The translations under genes and the position numbers were made by a program. Positions 35,231-44,024 of a DNA stretch of 64,000 nt are shown piece by piece; positions within the stretch are counted from its first letter, which is position 1, and the number at the start of each line of letters is the position of its first letter. The notes beneath the pieces were generated by a model, which had not been told where the DNA came from, searched no databases, and was given only the letters and a program-made list of their open reading frames with translations. The DNA is from Nitrospira sp. Lineage in GTDB: Bacteria; Nitrospirota; Nitrospiria; Nitrospirales; Nitrospiraceae. The stretch lies in contig CP060500.1 in assembly GCA_024760525.1 (NCBI GenBank), positions 1 to 64,000 of the forward strand, given 5' to 3'.

Positions 35231-36448
35231 ATGAGATTGCCAATCAAACTCGTGCCGCCGTGTTTCTGCCTAGCATTTGTTTTTGGCATTAGCGGATGTC
35301 TTTCTCCTCTCGCAACCCATCGCGCCGTGCTTGAATATGACCGGACCGTCAGTTACGTCGAAGCAGATCTATTGCTGCTCAATATCGCACGTGCACGATA
35401 CCATCGGCCGGTGCATTTCACGGCGGTGTCGAGTGTTGCCGCGACGTTCGATTTTCGAACAGACGCAGGGATTCGGGGAGGAATTGGGCATGCCGTCGAT
35501 CCATCGAAATACCCACTCGGACTCGAATATGGCGTGAGTGTCGCGGAAAATCCTACGATCACCATTATCCCCATCACGGGTGAGGACTTTACTAGGCGCA
35601 TCCTTCAACCGCTCAATGAAAATACATTGAAATCTTTGGCGCACCAAGGCTACGAGCTCAACATGCTGTTGCGTTTGATGGCTAGGGGGTTCTCGATCGA
35701 CGAAGGCGATGGGAGGCGCTTATTGATTAACCGCCCCTCGGAAGGAGATGGCTTCATCGAATTTCGCCGTCGGGTGCTGCATTTAGCTAGCCTCGAGAAG
35801 AGCAGACAACTCTATGTAGAACCTTTGCTATTCAACGACACTCAAACTATGTACGTTCGTCCCCCGAACCCCCGTGAGATCGTCGAGGCGACAGAGAAAG
35901 GGTATCGTTGGGAGGTCAATGTCGAGACCGGCACGCATACTGTGTGGCGTCCAACGATCGGACGGCTGCTGATCTCCAACTACGACTCCAAGCGCCTGTC
36001 AAACGAGGAACGGAGGCAATTACATTTGGAGGCGCTCCAATATCCTGAAAGCCAGGTATTGGTCGATATTCGGCCTGGTTTTCCTGGTGGTGATTATCCG
36101 CTTCATGGCACGTTACTTCTGAGAAGCATCAATGCCATCGTTGGATTTGTCGGCCGGAATTTCGAGGAGGACCGCGAATTTGCCGTTACGCCTGATCCAA
36201 GAACCATTACACTCGTGCGCAATCCAACACACACGCTGGAAATTGTCGAATCGGCTAGTAAGCCTGGCGAGATCGAATTCGCCGTCTACTTTGAGGGGAA
36301 GTATTATTCGATAAAAAGGTACCCGGTCGAACAGAGGACGGAGTCCAATTGGAATCAAGAATCCTTCGCCGTGCTATCCCATCTCTTTCAGATGACTGTC
36401 ACGGATTTGGGCAAAGTCCCAACTCCAGCGATTACCATTCAGAAATGA
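35231..36448 (+). CDS. hypothetical lipoprotein, 405 aa
   Basis: Signal peptide with lipobox GISGC near residue 23. The rest is soluble with many Arg/Glu residues. Segments include DLLLLNIARARYHRPVHFTA, EYGVSVAENPTITIIPITGE, and a late segment around EIEFAVYFEGKYYSIKRYP. No family name can be given. It follows the P460-2 hairpin by 40 bases and precedes the di-haem peroxidase, so a separate promoter is likely. ATG 35231 is kept because the signal peptide starts there. Confidence 0.65.
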   Translation: MRLPIKLVPPCFCLAFVFGISGCLSPLATHRAVLEYDRTVSYVEADLLLLNIARARYHRPVHFTAVSSVAATFDFRTDAGIRGGIGHAVDPSKYPLGLEYGVSVAENPTITIIPITGEDFTRRILQPLNENTLKSLAHQGYELNMLLRLMARGFSIDEGDGRRLLINRPSEGDGFIEFRRRVLHLASLEKSRQLYVEPLLFNDTQTMYVRPPNPREIVEATEKGYRWEVNVETGTHTVWRPTIGRLLISNYDSKRLSNEERRQLHLEALQYPESQVLVDIRPGFPGGDYPLHGTLLLRSINAIVGFVGRNFEEDREFAVTPDPRTITLVRNPTHTLEIVESASKPGEIEFAVYFEGKYYSIKRYPVEQRTESNWNQESFAVLSHLFQMTVTDLGKVPTPAITIQK

Positions 36449-36506
36449 CGGGGCGATATGTCTACCGAACGCTCGAGTCACAAATTATCTTCGGTCTAGA
36501 TGAACA

Positions 36507-37622
36507 ATGATTCAGAACGCGTTCTCGATGCTCATGGACATCCGACGACTCGTACCAAACCCTTCAGGGCGCCCCCTGTCCTTCGTGCTTGCACTCACGA
36601 GGGCTTTCATTGGTTGTGGGTTGTTCCTGCTCAGCGCGGACGTGATGGCGCTCGATCCTCTTCGCGCAACAGACAAAGAAATTCCCCATCTCCTCGGATT
36701 GGGCGATCCGAATGACTTTCTCCTAATTGAGAGTCGTCCCATCCAACAGTCCGTTGAACTCGGCCGGTTTCTGTTTTTCGACAAGCGACTCTCAGGAGAT
36801 GGCACGATCGCCTGTAGTTCGTGTCATCTGCCCTCTCGCGCGTTTACCGATAGGAACGCTGTTCCAACCGGCATCAAAGGCCAGCGTGGCCATCGGAATG
36901 CCCCCACCATTGTGAATCGCCTGTACGGTCGGTCATTCTTTTGGGATGGACGAGCGCACACGCTTCCAGAACAGACACTTGAGCCTTTTCTCAGTCCGGT
37001 TGAACACGGGCTCTCTCAGCGCGACCTCCTCTCCATGATCAGGTCAATTCCAGGCTACCGCCGTCTGTTTCGCGAGGCATTCGGCACGGATGTGACCGAG
37101 GATGGCATTGCGACCGCCCTGACCCATTTCCAATGGACCATCCTCTCCGGTAACAGTCCCGTAGACCGATTCGATTATCGGGGGGATGCGACCGCCCTCC
37201 CTGCCGCCGCACAACGCGGGTTCCTCGTGTTTCGAGGCAAGGGCGGCTGTGTGCGATGCCACGCTGGCCCCAACTATACCGACGAGCAATACCACAATCT
37301 CGGAGTGGGTTGGGAGTCCTCTCACGTCGATCTCGGCCGCTATTCCGTGACCCGTCAGCCGGAAGATATCGGCGCGTTCAAGACACCGACGCTGCGAGAG
37401 GTCGCTCAGACTGCTCCCTACATGCACGATGGTCGATTCAAGACACTCAGAGAAGTGGTGAACTTTTACAATCACGGAGGGGTGAGCAACCCGCATCAGG
37501 ATCCCATTATGCGACCTCTGTTTCTGAGTGACGACGAACGAGAAGACTTAGAAGCCTTTCTCAACAATCTGTCTGGCGAAGGATGGCAGCAGGCGGTTGC
37601 ACCCCGTGTGTTCCCGAAGTAA
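36507..37622 (+). CDS. di-haem cytochrome c peroxidase/MauG family protein
   Basis: 371 aa. Two haem sites are present, CSSCH (about residue 107) and CVRCH (about 250). FTDRNAVPTGI, RNAPTIVNRLYGRSFFWDGRA, FLSPVEHG and the GAFKTPTLREVAQTAPYMHDG segment are typical of this family. It reduces hydrogen peroxide in the periplasm or oxidises protein side chains. A signal anchor lies around residues 25-45. ATG 36507 gives an unusually long N-terminus; no strong ribosome binding site is visible, so the start could be later. Confidence 0.9.
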   Translation: MIQNAFSMLMDIRRLVPNPSGRPLSFVLALTRAFIGCGLFLLSADVMALDPLRATDKEIPHLLGLGDPNDFLLIESRPIQQSVELGRFLFFDKRLSGDGTIACSSCHLPSRAFTDRNAVPTGIKGQRGHRNAPTIVNRLYGRSFFWDGRAHTLPEQTLEPFLSPVEHGLSQRDLLSMIRSIPGYRRLFREAFGTDVTEDGIATALTHFQWTILSGNSPVDRFDYRGDATALPAAAQRGFLVFRGKGGCVRCHAGPNYTDEQYHNLGVGWESSHVDLGRYSVTRQPEDIGAFKTPTLREVAQTAPYMHDGRFKTLREVVNFYNHGGVSNPHQDPIMRPLFLSDDEREDLEAFLNNLSGEGWQQAVAPRVFPK

Positions 37623-37785
37623 CGAGTTGCTTTCCCAGCATTCGCATTACAGGTCCGCGGAAGTTAAAGGTGTTTCAGATGTCTGTGGCAGGCGATTGTA
37701 CCGTACGTTGTTTTTCTTTTGGCCGGGACCCGTATCACTACAACGGCTGGTCGAGGGGTACCAGACATGGGCGAGGGCTTCATTG

Positions 37786-38409
37786 ATGAGACGTGCAGAA
37801 CACCAGCCGACGACGGACCTGATCGCCTGCGACGAGTGCGACCTCCTCCAACGCCCGATCGCCCTTCCCGCCGGTGGGTGGGCGCTCTGCCGACGATGTG
37901 ACGGTCCTCTGTATCGGTATACGCCCGGCAGTCTTGACCGGGCGCTCGCCTTCTCGATTGGTGCCGTCGTGATGTTTCTCATCGGTATCACGTCTCCGAT
38001 CATGGAGCTGGAGATACAGGGGAATGTAACCTCTTCGAGCCTGTACACGGCGGTGCAACAACTCTGGAGTCAGGACCAGCACATCTTCTCGGTGCTCATC
38101 GCAGCTACCACCATGATCCTGCCTGTCTTCGAGTTAGCGGCCATGTTATCGGTGTTGCTTTCATTGCGAATCCGGCCAGCATCAACCTGGGTCCCCAGGC
38201 TACTACGATTGCTGACTCTAATACGACCATGGAGCATGGTCGAAATATTTTTCATGGGGGTACTCGTGGCTCTCGTCAAACTGGCGCACATGGCTGACAT
38301 TGTAACCGGCGTGGCCCTGTGGGCATTGGGGGGGATGATGGTCTTGTTGGTTGCGGCAAGCGGGTCGTTTAATCTTCGGCATCTGTGGGAAGAGGTCTCC
38401 TCGCAATGA
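37786..38409 (+). CDS. pqiA: paraquat-inducible protein A, first copy
   Basis: 207 aa. An N-terminal zinc ribbon has CDECD and CRRCD (about residues 15-46), followed by four membrane segments. PQ-type segments AFSIGAVVMFLIGITSPIME and LLRLLTLIRPWSMVEIF identify the PqiA family, inner-membrane partner of MCE protein PqiB in lipid transport between the membranes. ATG 37786 lies after CGAGGG. The stop codon overlaps the start of the second PqiA (ATGA). Confidence 0.88.
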   Translation: MRRAEHQPTTDLIACDECDLLQRPIALPAGGWALCRRCDGPLYRYTPGSLDRALAFSIGAVVMFLIGITSPIMELEIQGNVTSSSLYTAVQQLWSQDQHIFSVLIAATTMILPVFELAAMLSVLLSLRIRPASTWVPRLLRLLTLIRPWSMVEIFFMGVLVALVKLAHMADIVTGVALWALGGMMVLLVAASGSFNLRHLWEEVSSQ

Positions 38410-39044
38410 CATCGTCACCGAGCACGGCAAAAGCACTCGGGCTGTACGCCTGTCACACTTGCGGTCTTGTTTCCAGACCAGCTCAAGAGGGCGCATCGTC
38501 TTGCCGTCGATGCGGCAGTCTGCTCCGTTTTCGAAAGACGAGCAGCATCGAACGGTCATTCGCCTATCTGCTCGCCGCCTATATTCTCTACATCCCGGCC
38601 AATATACTCCCGATTATGGAAACGCACTCCGTGTTGGGGAAAGAGGACAACACGATTGTCAGTGGAATCGTCTATCTGTGGCATTCTGGATCATGGCCGC
38701 TGGCCCTCGTCGTCTTCATTGCCAGCATCGTGGTTCCTGTTTTGAAACTCCTGGCGCTGACGCTCCTCGTGGCCACATCCCATTACCAATCTGCCTGGCG
38801 CCCCCTCGAACGGACGAAACTCTACCGCATCGTGGAACTGATCGGGCGCTGGTCCATGCTGGATGTGTATGTCGTCGCAATTCTGGCAGCGCTGGTGCAA
38901 TTTCATCCGCTCGCAACAGTGACCCCTCGCATCGGGGCCGTCTACTTTGGTGGCGTGGTGGTGCTCAGCATGCTCTCCGCCATGGCTTTTGATCCTCGAC
39001 TCATCTGGGATCCGACTCAGAAGGACCTTCGCACCCGTGAATGA
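38406..39044 (+). CDS. pqiA: paraquat-inducible protein A, second copy
   Basis: 212 aa. Zinc ribbon CHTCG and CRRCG, then membrane segments with AYILYIPANILPIMET and LIGRWSMLDVYVVAILAALV. E. coli PqiA is one chain with two such halves; here the halves are separate genes that overlap by 4 bases. ATG 38406 is fixed by this overlap. The product probably forms a heterodimeric permease-like unit with the first copy. Confidence 0.88.
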   Translation: MTSSPSTAKALGLYACHTCGLVSRPAQEGASSCRRCGSLLRFRKTSSIERSFAYLLAAYILYIPANILPIMETHSVLGKEDNTIVSGIVYLWHSGSWPLALVVFIASIVVPVLKLLALTLLVATSHYQSAWRPLERTKLYRIVELIGRWSMLDVYVVAILAALVQFHPLATVTPRIGAVYFGGVVVLSMLSAMAFDPRLIWDPTQKDLRTRE

Positions 39045-40677
39045 CAGACATACAGACGAACTGTTGAAAGTGGCAAGTGCCGTGGCCGCGCCGAAGGGGC
39101 GGTGGTCGCTTCATTTTGTGTGGCTGGTGCCGATCATCTCCATCCTGATCGGCGGCTGGATTGCAATCAAAGCCGTCCTCGAACAGGGACCGACGATCAC
39201 CATCACCTTCAGAGCTGCGGAGGGCTTGGAACCTGGTAAGACGAAGATCAAGTACAAGAACGTCGACGTCGGAGAAGTGAGAACAATTACCATCAGCGAA
39301 GATCTCTCCCACGTCATTGTCACCGCGAACATGGTCAACAACTTTTCCATGCATCTCGTTGAGGACACGAGATTCTGGGTCGTCCGCACACGGGTGACCG
39401 GGGGACAGGTGACAGAGCTCGGCACGCTGTTCTCCGGATCGTACATTGGTCTGGATGTGGGGAGATCTCAAGCGTCTAGGAGGGAATTTGAAGGGCTTGA
39501 GGTCCCTCCAATTATCACTGGAGATGTCGCGGGCAGGCAATTTGTCTTACGAGGAACTGGCCAAGGCTCGCTCGATACCGGTACCCCCATCTACTTTCAC
39601 CGAGTGCCCGTAGGAAAGGTGTTGTCCGCTGAGCTCGATACGGATGGAACCGCTGTGGTGACACGAATCTTTGTCGCCGCGCCCCATGATCGATACGTCA
39701 CCACGAACACGAGGTTCTGGAACGCGAGTGGCGTGGACGTGACCGTTGACTCTGCCGGACTGAAGATGCGTACACAATCCCTCATCTCGATCTTGGTCGG
39801 TGGAATTGCCTTTGAGACCCCGCCGAATGCCTCGGTGACGCCGCAGGCTGCTGAAAACACAAATTTTGTGATGTACCCAGACCGGGACATGGCGATGAAA
39901 CGACCAGATCAGGGTACGCTCAGATTCACAGTGTATTTTACGGAATCCTTGCGAGGACTGACCCTTGGGGCTCCGGTGGAACTCCATGGCCTCCCGGTCG
40001 GTGAAGTGACAAACATCGAAATGGACTACGACGACAAGGCCAGAACCTATCGGTTTCCTGTCGAGCTCGCGCTCTACCCCGATCAATTGGCGCGGCATGT
40101 CCAACCCGATGACATGAGGGGGGCCCACGCGGAGGCCCCCACGAGGCAGGAGATCGATGCGCTCGTCGCTCGTGGGCTACGGGCACAACTGACGACGGGC
40201 AGTCTCCTCACCGGACAGCTTTTCGTGGCACTCGACTTTTTTCATGATGCAACCAAAGCCTCGGTCAACTGGGGAAAAGTTCCTCCCGAGCTGCCGACGA
40301 TTCCGAGTAGTCTTGCGAGCCTCCAGCATAACTTGTCCCACTTTGCACAGAAATTAGAGCGGCTGCCGGTGGATGAGCTCATGACGGATCTTCGTAAAAC
40401 CCTCGGCTCCCTGCAGACAATGTTGCGGAGTACGGATGCGTTGGCGCAGCAGCTGGACAAACAGGTGGCGCCGAAGGCTGAGGAGGCATTGCAAGAGTTG
40501 CGGCGCACGCTGCTCGCCGCAGAACATCTTCTGGCGACCGATGCGCCCCTTCAGCAAGATGCTCGTGACGCGTTGCGTCAGCTGGGACGAGCATCTCAAT
40601 CCCTTCACGAGCTGGCGGAATTTCTCGAACGCCACCCCGAATCCCTCATTCGTGGGAGAACAGAGGAGAGACCATGA
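39037..40677 (+). CDS. pqiB: PqiB, MCE-domain lipid transport protein
   Basis: 546 aa. The start is GTG 39037, 8 bases inside the second pqiA. One N-terminal membrane segment (VWLVPIISILIGGWIAI, about 30-47) is followed by three MCE repeats (about 50-150, 165-270, 290-410), each opening with the ITFRAAEGL / GSLDTGTPIYFHRVPVG / LRFTVYFTESLRGLTLG pattern. A helical, needle-forming C-terminal region (about 440-530) follows. It builds a periplasmic tunnel linking inner and outer membranes. Four genes pqiA-pqiA-pqiB-pqiC form one operon. Confidence 0.9.
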   Translation: MNDRHTDELLKVASAVAAPKGRWSLHFVWLVPIISILIGGWIAIKAVLEQGPTITITFRAAEGLEPGKTKIKYKNVDVGEVRTITISEDLSHVIVTANMVNNFSMHLVEDTRFWVVRTRVTGGQVTELGTLFSGSYIGLDVGRSQASRREFEGLEVPPIITGDVAGRQFVLRGTGQGSLDTGTPIYFHRVPVGKVLSAELDTDGTAVVTRIFVAAPHDRYVTTNTRFWNASGVDVTVDSAGLKMRTQSLISILVGGIAFETPPNASVTPQAAENTNFVMYPDRDMAMKRPDQGTLRFTVYFTESLRGLTLGAPVELHGLPVGEVTNIEMDYDDKARTYRFPVELALYPDQLARHVQPDDMRGAHAEAPTRQEIDALVARGLRAQLTTGSLLTGQLFVALDFFHDATKASVNWGKVPPELPTIPSSLASLQHNLSHFAQKLERLPVDELMTDLRKTLGSLQTMLRSTDALAQQLDKQVAPKAEEALQELRRTLLAAEHLLATDAPLQQDARDALRQLGRASQSLHELAEFLERHPESLIRGRTEERP

Positions 40678-41288
40678 TCAGCTGCCTGGCCAGGCTCGCC
40701 ATTGTCGGACTCGCAGGTCTCGTGTTGACGGTTGGCTGCGCACCGCCTGTCACCCTCAACCACTACATCCTCAACAGTCACACTGTCCGAGACCGTGGAG
40801 GTCCCCAGCCTGAGGCGTTCGCGCTGTCGATCGGCCTGAGACCAATTACGCTGCCGGACATGGTCGATCGCCCGCAGCTCGTGTTGCGCACAAGTGAGCA
40901 TCGTGTGGTCCTCGCCGAGACACATCGCTGGGCTGGACCGCTTAAGGCAGAAATCGCGCGTGTCCTGGCCGATAATCTTGCCTATCTCCTGGGCACCCGG
41001 TCGATTTCTTCCTATCCCCAGCGTGGGGTCGAGCGCGCCGAGGTGAGGGTGTCGGTTGATGTTCAGCGTTTCGAATCGATCCTGGGAAAAACCGCAACGA
41101 TCGACGCCATCTGGACGGTACAATGGACGGATGGAACGCAGCGGACCGATAGCGCGCATGTACAAGAAACGGTGTCTGACGAGAGCTACGACGCCCTGGT
41201 CGCCGCTCATAGTCGTGCATTGATGACCGTCAGTCAGGACATTGCCTCGACCATTCGAGGGGGTGGGGTCGCTGCCTCGCCTCGTTGA
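40674..41288 (+). CDS. pqiC: PqiC-type outer-membrane lipoprotein
   Basis: 204 aa. Signal peptide with lipobox TVGC (about residue 24), then the ABC-type transport auxiliary lipoprotein fold: LSIGLRPITLPDMVDRPQLV, WAGPLKAEIARVLADNL, and the closing VSQDIASTI. It anchors the PqiB needle at the outer membrane. ATG 40674 overlaps pqiB by 4 bases. Confidence 0.88.
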   Translation: MISCLARLAIVGLAGLVLTVGCAPPVTLNHYILNSHTVRDRGGPQPEAFALSIGLRPITLPDMVDRPQLVLRTSEHRVVLAETHRWAGPLKAEIARVLADNLAYLLGTRSISSYPQRGVERAEVRVSVDVQRFESILGKTATIDAIWTVQWTDGTQRTDSAHVQETVSDESYDALVAAHSRALMTVSQDIASTIRGGGVAASPR

Positions 41289-41353
41289 TATCCACGGTAT
41301 GGATATAAGAGAAAAAATCTCATGCTCATATGCATGGTGTATAGGAATAGAAT

Positions 41354-42313
41354 ATGAACACGTTACAGTTTTTGGTGGACTACGGAGCGTGGGTGCTCTT
41401 CGCTGTTGTATTTCTAGAGCAGGCTGGTCTTCCTCTTCCCGCACTCCCTCTCTTAGTAACAGCAGGCGCATTGGTCGGAGCCGACAAGATGAACGTCGGC
41501 GTGGCAGTGCTGGCTCCCCTCGTCGCCGCTGTTCTTCCCGACCTCTGCTGGTATTACTTAGGGCGCGTGAAGGGAGGCCGAGTCCTTGGGCTTCTCTGTA
41601 AAATCTCCCTTGAACCTGACTCCTGTGTGCGAAGTTCAGAGGATATGTTCCGCCGGCACGGGAAAAGCACCCTGCTAATCGCAAAATTCGTCCCCGGCTT
41701 GAGCACGATCGCGCCTCCATTGGCCGGCATCACCGGCATGACACTTCCGGTATTCCTCTTCTACGATACGGGCGGGGCTCTCCTATTGATCCTCCTATCC
41801 GAGGGTGTCGGTGCCTTGTTTAGCAATCAGCTGGAATCCGTCATGGCCGTCTTCGACCAGGTCGGCGGATGGATTCTCGTCATCGCGCTGATTGGTGTCG
41901 CCACCTTTGTAGCCTATAAGTTTTATCGCAGGCAACAGGTCTTACGAGAACACCAGATGGCCAAGATTTCAGTCGACGAATTGAAGAACATGATGGATGG
42001 CGGGCACCAAGTGGTTATTGTTGATGTAAGAAATCCCCTATCGCGCGAAACGGATCCAGAAGCCATTCCTGGAGCCATCCATTTACTGTTTGAGGAGATC
42101 GAGCATCGCCAAGATGAATTGCCGAAGAACCAAGAAATTGTGCTCTACTGTAACTGTCCCAACGACATTTCTAGCGCTCGCACGGCGTTGAAATTGAAGA
42201 AACAAGGAGTCCACCGTGTTCGCCCTCTTGAAGGAGGACTTGATGCATGGCGAGACCGACGGTTCCCAACGGAATCAGTCACGTGTCAGACAGTCCCGCA
42301 ACAGCAATCCTGA
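41354..42313 (+). CDS. DedA-family membrane protein fused to a rhodanese domain
   Basis: 319 aa. Residues 1-195 are DedA/VTT-type, with membrane segments and the loops FLEQAGLPLPALPLLVTAGA, KFVPGLSTIAPPLAGITGM. Residues 200-310 form a rhodanese domain with VVIVDVRNPL and the active-site Cys266 in LYCNCPND, so sulfur transfer or a redox role is possible. DedA proteins flip lipid carriers or maintain proton motive force. A 61-bp internal segment of this gene (41457-41517) is duplicated directly after its stop codon. Confidence 0.88.
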   Translation: MNTLQFLVDYGAWVLFAVVFLEQAGLPLPALPLLVTAGALVGADKMNVGVAVLAPLVAAVLPDLCWYYLGRVKGGRVLGLLCKISLEPDSCVRSSEDMFRRHGKSTLLIAKFVPGLSTIAPPLAGITGMTLPVFLFYDTGGALLLILLSEGVGALFSNQLESVMAVFDQVGGWILVIALIGVATFVAYKFYRRQQVLREHQMAKISVDELKNMMDGGHQVVIVDVRNPLSRETDPEAIPGAIHLLFEEIEHRQDELPKNQEIVLYCNCPNDISSARTALKLKKQGVHRVRPLEGGLDAWRDRRFPTESVTCQTVPQQQS

Positions 42314-42314
42314 T

Positions 42315-42375
42315 TAACAGCAGACGCATTGGTCGGAGCCGACAAGATGAACGTCGGCGTGGCGGTGCTGGCTCC
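42315..42375 (+). repeat. 61-bp duplicate of an internal DedA gene segment
   Basis: Matches 41457-41517 with two mismatches and begins 2 bases after the DedA-rhodanese stop codon. The copy is out of context and does not code for anything sensible; it marks a local rearrangement. Confidence 0.85.
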
Positions 42376-42533
42376 TTGCTACTCGAGACGCTCATGAACT
42401 GTACCGTAGATATGGGTTTAAGTCTCCTGATGTGCCAACGCTGTTTATGGAAAGAACTGGCACCGTTCCGTGTGAGCCTCGGAACGGGTGAAGGTGGTCA
42501 AGGCGGGCCTACCTGCAATGCATTCATCAAAGC

Positions 42534-42930
42534 TTAAATCGTCAAGGGCGCATTCCCTTCGCTGCGGTTATTCACCAAGACATAAGCCTTTCGCTTCTCT
42601 CCCACCGCCTTCTTCACGAGTTCCACGGTGTCTCGCCGCATCTCTGGCAGCTCTTCCACGATCTTCGTATACGGCTCCGCACGTTTCTTCGCTGCTTCAT
42701 ACGACATCTTGAGTGGGGTCAGGAGGCGCAGAACCGTGAAGGGCGCCGTGAAGCAATCCTCCATCCGTTGATGCTGCTCCGGTAACGACGGCATGTAAGA
42801 CCAATGGTTGTAGACATGGGCGATGCCGTGATGCTCTAAGACCTTGCGATAGTCAGGACCCAGCAAGCCCGCATTGCGAATTTCAACCGCATACCGAAAG
42901 TCCTTGGGGAGTTGACCGCTCCAGCTTACT
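42534..42930 (-). pseudogene. DUF72 protein, truncated at both ends
   Basis: The minus-strand reading gives DFRYAVEIRNAGLLGPDYRK and VYNHWSYMPSLPEQ, then RRDTVELVKKAVGE and YVLVNNRSEGNAP. This is the C-terminal half of the DUF72 TIM-barrel family (about 240 aa). The 5' end breaks off near 42930, where the ImmA-like frame takes over on the other strand. The 3' end runs into a stop codon after NAPLTI, short of the usual end. Confidence 0.75.
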
Positions 42931-42935
42931 ACCCC

Positions 42936-43721
42936 TTAGCCTCAATCTGCTTGAGAGAAGAAAAGCTTAAACGGAGCCATCCTCTGACGAGGCATACATT
43001 CAAGAATCTGTCTAGCCGGTTCACCAAGGCAGGTTTCCCGAATGACTTTCTTCGCTCCGCAATCTTGCCTGATTGGTGGGACGACACCTGCCGTGAAGAT
43101 CCAAAGCTTCTTCAGGATATTGAAATTCGGATTGCGCGCTTCCTTGGTCAGTCTTTGACAGAGATCAAAAACCCGAGCACTAGATTAGCATCTCCACCTT
43201 ATCCTGAAGCTCAGCTAAGACGTGTAAAAGACATTGATCGTGATAGGCTCGGTCCTGCAATTCACGCCGCTATGCGGATAGCTGCAGCAACCGTTCGAAG
43301 TCTACGACACAATGTCCCCACTGCTGCAACTACTCCTCCTGCTGACGGCCTCGCCTGGCGGAACTCGATCCAGCACACAGGCCCGTCGATAACTTTGAAA
43401 GATGTCGCAGGAGATCTCTGGCGTCGGGGAATTCCTTTCATCTCGCTTGACTTGCTTCCAACTCCCAGTTTCCAAGGCCTAGCCGGAATCATTGAGGGCC
43501 GGCCCATCATATTGCTTGGCCACAAGCATGATGAGCCAGGGCGGCTAGCATTTGTTGTGTCGCACGAAACGGGTCATATAGCCGCTGGTGATTGTGCTCC
43601 TGGTCAGCCAGTTGTTGACGAAGAAGAGATTCAAGACAGCGACCTTATTGAACGTCGGGCCGATCAATACGCAACGTGGGTCCTAGTAGGTAGCGATACC
43701 ATTCCAAGCATTAATGGTTGA
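42936..43721 (+). CDS. ImmA/IrrE-type metallopeptidase, truncated
   Basis: About 260 aa remain. The zinc motif HETGH in FVVSHETGHIAAGD (near residue 218 of the remaining frame) and the later ERRADQYA (metal-binding Glu region) identify the ImmA/IrrE family, which cleaves phage-type or stress repressors. The N-terminal part LSSRFTKAGFPNDFLRSAIL is a helical, HTH-like domain. The frame is open from about 42912, but no proper start is visible; the 5' end seems lost at the DUF72 junction. The stop TGA (43719-43721) is the first three bases of the IS3-family element, so the C-terminus is also cut. Confidence 0.65.
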   Translation, partial: LASICLREEKLKRSHPLTRHTFKNLSSRFTKAGFPNDFLRSAILPDWWDDTCREDPKLLQDIEIRIARFLGQSLTEIKNPSTRLASPPYPEAQLRRVKDIDRDRLGPAIHAAMRIAAATVRSLRHNVPTAATTPPADGLAWRNSIQHTGPSITLKDVAGDLWRRGIPFISLDLLPTPSFQGLAGIIEGRPIILLGHKHDEPGRLAFVVSHETGHIAAGDCAPGQPVVDEEEIQDSDLIERRADQYATWVLVGSDTIPSING

Positions 43722-43748
43722 GCTGCTGCCGGTTTCGTTGACACCACC

Positions 43749-44024
43749 CTACGCTCTTTCAGCTTGCCGTTCGAACTCCATCGGACTGAGATACCCCAAT
43801 GTGGAATGCCGCCGTCGGGGATTATAGAAGCGCTCAATATAATCGAACACGTCGGCTTTTGCCTGGTCTCGGGTCCGGTACGTGGTTCGCGCCGTGCGCT
43901 CGGTCTTCAGCGAGGAGAAGAAGCTCTCTACTGCCGCGTTGTCCCAACAGTTGCCGGAGCGGCTCATGCTACACGAGAGGCCCTGGTCCGCCAGGAGCCG
44001 TTGAAACGGTTCGCTGGTGTACTG
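43749..44024 (-). pseudogene. IS3 transposase orfB, 3' part
   Basis: Reads QYTSEPFQRLLADQGLSCSM, then SRSGNCWDNAAVESFFSSLK and YIERFYNPRRRHSTLGYLSP. This is the standard IS3/IS150 OrfB end with the catalytic Glu in AAVESFFSSLK. It continues at 45477 on the other side of the IS30 insert. Confidence 0.85.

Noticed and set aside
42534..42930. A separate small gene of 110 aa
   Set aside because: Its sequence is the internal-to-C-terminal part of DUF72 proteins and continues upstream without a start, so it is a fragment.
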